From Antitrichia curtipendula (taxonomy: Eukaryota > Streptophyta > Bryopsida > Hypnales > Leucodontaceae): a stretch of DNA of 64,000 nucleotides. The notes under the pieces were generated by a model that worked only from the letters and a program-made list of their open reading frames with translations, was not told where the DNA came from and searched no databases. Below, piece by piece: positions 59,501 to 64,000 of this stretch. Both the position numbers and the translations under genes were made by a program. The stretch spans positions 5,828,001 through 5,892,000 of the forward strand of contig OX579637.1 of NCBI GenBank assembly GCA_951230915.1, written 5' to 3'. The stretch's first letter is position 1. Each line of letters begins with the position of its first letter.

Positions 59501-62500
59501 CCGAGGTACCTCAAAATGTATATGTATCTAAATATTTGATGAACTACAACTCTTAATCGTGTTTGCAACTTAAACAATTCTTTCTTCCATGGTTTCACGT
59601 CAAAATTCCATGAATGTAGAGGTGGGGCCCATTAATCACCATCTGCAATTTATTTTCTCTTTTGCACATAGGGTACCTCAAAATGCATATGGATTTAAAT
59701 AATTCATGAACTACAACACCTAACCGCGTTTGCAACTTAAACAATTCTTTCTTCCATGGTTTCACGTCAAAATTCCATGAATGTAGAGGTGGGGTCCATT
59801 AATCACCATTTGCAATTTATTTTCTCTTTTGCACAGAGGTACCTGAAAATGTATATATATCTAAATACTTCAAGAACTAGCACTCCTAACTGCGTTTGCA
59901 ACTTACACAATTCATTCATCCACGGATTCACGTCAAAATTCCATGAATGTAGAGGTTAGGCCCATTAATCATCATACGCAATTTATTTTCTCTTTTGCAC
60001 AGAGGTACCTGAAAATGTATATATATCTAAATATTTGATGAACTAGAACTCTTAATCGTGTTTGCAACTTAAACAATTCTTTCATCTATGGTTTCACGTC
60101 AAAATTCCATGAATGTAGAGGTGGGGCCCATTAATCACCATCTGCAATTTATTTTCTCTTTTGCACATAAGGTACCTCAAAATCCATATGTATCTAAATA
60201 TTTCATGAACTACAACTCCGAACCGCGTTTGCAACTTATACAATTCTTTCTTTCACGGTTTCACGTCAAAATTCCATGAATGTAGAGGTTAGGCTCATTA
60301 ATCATCATACTCAGTTTATTTTCTCTTTTGCACAGAGGTACTTCAAAATGTGTATGTATCTAAATACTTCATGAACTACAACTCCTAAACGCGTTTGCAA
60401 GTTACACAATTCATTCATCCACGGTTTCACGTCAAAATACCATGAATGTTGAGGTGGGGCCTATTAATCATCATATGCAATTTATTTTCTCTTTAGCACA
60501 TAAGGTACCTCAAAATGCATATGTATCTAAATATTTCATGAACTACCACTCCAAACAGCGTTTGCAACTTACACAATTCTTTCTTTCACGGTTTCACGTC
60601 AAAATTCCATGAATGTAGAGGTGGGGCCCATTAATCACCATCTGCAATTTATTTTCTCTTTTGCACATAAGGTACTTCAAAATGTGTATGTATCTAAATA
60701 TTTGATGAACTACATTTTCTAACCGCGTTTGCAACTTACACAATTCTTTCTTCCATGGTTTCACGTCAAAATTCCATGAATGTAGAGGTTAGGCTCATTA
60801 ATCATCATACGCAATTTATTTTCTCTTTTGCAAAGAGGTACCTCAAAATGTGTATGTATCTAAATATTTGATGAACTACAACTCCTAATCGTGTTTCCAA
60901 CTTAAACAATTCTTTCGTCCATGGTTTCACGTCAAAAGTCCATGAATGTAGAGGTGGGGCCCATTAATCACCATCTGCAATTTATTTTCCCTTTTGCACA
61001 TAATGTACCTCAAAATGCATATGTATCTAAATATTTCATGAACTACAACTTTGAACCGCGATTGCAACTTAAACAATTCTCTCTTTCACGGTTTCACGTC
61101 AAAATTCCATGAATGTAGAGGTTAGGCTCATTAATCATCATACTCAATTTATTTTCTCTTTTGCACAAAGGTACTTCAAACTGTGTATGTATCTAAATAC
61201 TTCATAAACTACAACTCCTAACCGCGTTTGCAAGTTACACAATTCATTCATCCACGGTTTCACGTCAAAATTCCATAAATGTAGAGGTTAGGCCCATTAA
61301 TCACCATTTGCAATTTATTTTCTCTTTTGCACATAAGGTACCTCAAATGTATATGTATCTAAATACTTCATGAACTACAACTCCTAACCGCATTTGCAAC
61401 TTATACAATTCGTTCATCCACGGTTTCACGTCAAAATTCCATGATTGTAGAGGTGGGGCCCATTAATCACCATCAGCAATTTATTTTCCCTTTTGCACAT
61501 AAGGTACCTCCAAAACGTGTATGTATCTAAATACTTCAAGAACTACAACTCCTAACCGCGTTTGCAACTTACACAATTCATTCATCGACGGTTTCACGTC
61601 AAAATTCCATGATTGTAGAGGTGGGGCCCATTAATCAACATCAGCAATTTATTTTCCCTTTTGCACATAAGGTACCTCCGAAACGTGTATGTATCTAAAT
61701 ACTTCAAGAACTACAACTCCTAACCGCATTTGCAACTTACACAATTCATTCATCCACGGTTTCACGTCAAAATTCCATGAATATAAAGGCTTAGGCTCAT
61801 TAATCATCATACGCAATTTATTTTCTCTTTTGCACATAAGGTACCCCAAATGTATATGTATCTAAATATTTGATGAACTACAACTCTTAATCGTGTTTGC
61901 AACTTAAACAATTCTTTCTTCCATGGTTTCACGTCAAAAGTCCATGAATGTAGAGGTGGGGCCCACTAATCACCATCTGCAAATTTATTTTCTCTTTTGC
62001 ACATAATGTACCTCAAAATGCATATGTATCTAAATATTTCATGAACTACAACTTTGAACCGCGATTGCAACTTAAACAATTCTCTCTTTCACGGTTTCAC
62101 GTCAAAATTCCATGAATGTAGAGGTTAGGCTCATTAATCATCATACTCACTTTATTTCTCTTTTGCACAGAGGTACTTCAAACTGTGTATGTATCTAAAT
62201 ACTTCATAAACTACAACTCCTAACCGCGTTTGCAAGTTACACAATTCATTCATCCACGGTTTCACGTCAAAATTCCATGAATGTAGAGGTTAGGCCCATT
62301 AATCACCATATGCAATTTATTTTCTCTTTTGCACATAAGGTACCTCAAATGTATATGTATCTAAATACTTCATGAACTACAACTCCTAACCGCATTTGCA
62401 ACTTATACAATTCGTTCATCCACGGTTTCACGTCAAAATTCCATGATTGTAGAGGTGGGGCCCATTAATCACCATCAGCAATTTATTTTCCCTTTTGCAC

Positions 62501-64000
62501 ATAAGGTACCTCCAAAACGTGTATGTATCTAAATACTTCAAGAACTACAACTCCTAACCGCGTTTGCAACTTACACAATTCATTCATCCACGGTTTCACG
62601 TCAAAATTCCATGAATATAGAGGTTAGGCTCATTAATCATCATACGCAATTTATTTTCTCTTTTGCACATAAGGTACCCCAAATGTATATGTATCTAAAT
62701 ATTTGATGAACTACAACTCTTAATCGTGTTTGCAACTTAAACAATTCTTTCTTCCATGGTTTCACGTCAAAATTCCATGAATGTAGAGGTGGGGCCCATT
62801 AATCACCATCTGCAATTTATTTTCTCTTTTGCACATAATGTACCTCAAAATGCATATTTATCTAAATATTTCATGAACTACAACTCCTAACCGCGTTTGC
62901 AACTTACACAATTCTTTCTTTCACGGTTTCACGTCAAAATTCCATGAATGTAGAGGTTAGGCTCATTAATCATCATACCCAATTTATTTTCTCTTTTGCA
63001 CAGAGGTACTTCAAAATGTGTATGTATCTAAATAATTCATGAACTACAATTCCTAACCGCGTTTGCAAGTTACACAATTCATTCTTTCACGGTTTCACGT
63101 CAAAATTCCATGAATGTAAAGGTTAGGCCCATGAATCACCATATGCAATTTATTTTCTCTTTTGCACATAAGGTACCTCAAAATGCATATTTATCTAAAT
63201 ATTTCATGAACTACAACTCCTAACCGCGTTTGCAACTTAAACAATTCTCTCTTCCATGGTTTCACGTCAAAATTCCATGAATGTAAAGGTTGGGCCCATT
63301 AATCACCATCTGCAATTTATTTTCTCTTTTGCACATAAGGTACCTCAAAATGCATATGTATCTAAATAATTCATGAACTACAACTCCTAACCGCGTTTGC
63401 AACTTAAACAATTCTCTCTTCCATGGTTTCACGTCAAAATTCCATGAATGTAAAGGTTGGGCCCATTAATCACCATCTGCAATTTATTTTCTCTTTTGCA
63501 CATAAGGTACCTCAAAATGCATATGTATCTAAATAATTCATGAACTACAACTCCTAACCGCATTTGCAACTTATACAATTCGTTCATCCACGGTTTCACG
63601 TCAAAATTCCATGAATGTAAAGGTTGGGCCAATTAATCACCATCTGCAATTCATTTTCTCTTTTGCACATAAGGTACCTCAAAATGCATATGTATCTAAA
63701 TATTTCATGAACTACAACTCCTAACCGCGTTTGCAACTTACACAATTCCTTCTTCCATGGTTTCACGTCAAAATTCCATGATTGTAGAGGTGGGGCCCAT
63801 TAATCACCATCAGCAATTTATTTTCCCTTTTGCACATAAGGTACCTCCAAAACGTGTATGTATCTAAATACTTCAAGAACTACAACTCCTAACCGCGTTT
63901 GCAACTTAGACAATTCATTCATCCACGGTTTCACGTCAAAATTCCATGAATATAGAGGTTAGGCTCATTAATCATCATACGCAATTTATTTTCTCTTTTG
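53561..64000 (+). repeat. 167-bp tandem satellite, ~62 copies, continues past the window
   Basis: CATGGTTTCACGTCAAAATT recurs every 167 bases: 53,744, 53,911, 54,078, 54,245, 54,412 and so on, up to 63,924. Well-kept blocks are CCATGAATGTAGAGGT, GGCCCATTAATCACCAT, CTTTTGCACATAAGGTACCT and CTCCTAACCGCGTTTGCAAC. One KpnI-type GGTACC per unit is common. Two subfamilies meet near 58.9-59.0 kb: ATGAATCTAAATA with ATTTTTTCTTTTG before it, ATGTATCTAAATA with ATTTTCTCTTTTG after it. Higher-order repeats are visible. A nucleosome-sized unit fits a centromeric or heterochromatic satellite; location is inference. Confidence 0.97.

Noticed and set aside
53561..64000. Many 60-70 codon open frames on both strands of the satellite
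   Set aside because: They recur once per one or two monomers, vary with each unit's stops, and have no start or codon-use signal; they are translations of a tandem repeat.
53561..64000. CRISPR array
   Set aside because: Repeats are contiguous 167-bp units without spacers, in a eukaryotic context.

Overview
The window looks like nuclear, repeat-dominated DNA of a large land-plant genome. The evidence is a CACTA element with TIRs starting CACTAGTAGAAAA and a TTA target duplication, degenerate TTTAGGG-like sequence beside a satellite, spliced transposase genes with plant-type GT..AG introns, and decay of CpG/CHG-type codons into stops as expected from cytosine methylation. I see no intact host gene, no rRNA and no canonical tRNA. 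A seed-free plant (moss, liverwort, lycophyte or fern) is my guess from the transposase families; this is inference and weak.

Layout. 1-1.2 kb: 3' end of a gag-like element (copy 1). 1.3-5.2 kb: a decayed minus-strand gene of unknown family (A2) with a 21-bp palindrome repeated in its introns and flanks. 6.2-8.2 kb: a distant fourth gag-like copy. 8.2-13.5 kb: AT-rich DNA with TTAA-flanked MITEs and a ~175-bp tandem repeat. 13.8-17.9 kb: a decayed DDE-type transposase gene (A1) whose long 5' intron carries the same palindrome. 18-28.5 kb: AT-rich DNA with gene relics, MITEs and minisatellites. 29.1-33.7 kb (minus) and 35.0-38.5 kb (plus): gag-like copies 2 and 3; copy 2 holds a 1,138-bp CACTA element. 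38.5-43 kb: a coiled-coil gene relic, AT-rich DNA and two minisatellites. 44.0-47.8 kb: a Mutator-like DDE transposase gene (B2, minus), open in one frame apart from stops. 48.6-50.9 kb: B1 (minus), a homologue of A1 that has lost its catalytic core. 51.0-51.8 kb: the 5' intron of B1, with its own, different palindrome array. 52.5-52.8 kb: telomere-like repeats. 52.85-53.5 kb: diverged, inverted satellite copies. 53.56 kb to the end: about 62 copies of a 167-bp satellite with higher-order structure.

Main idea: A1 and B1 are homologous transposase genes. Each carries, in a 5' intron at the same place, a cluster of ~20-bp palindromes, but the palindrome sequence differs between the two. The A palindrome also recurs in and around the neighbouring gene A2. 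This looks like a transposon family whose recognition sites sit in introns and diverge together with the transposase.
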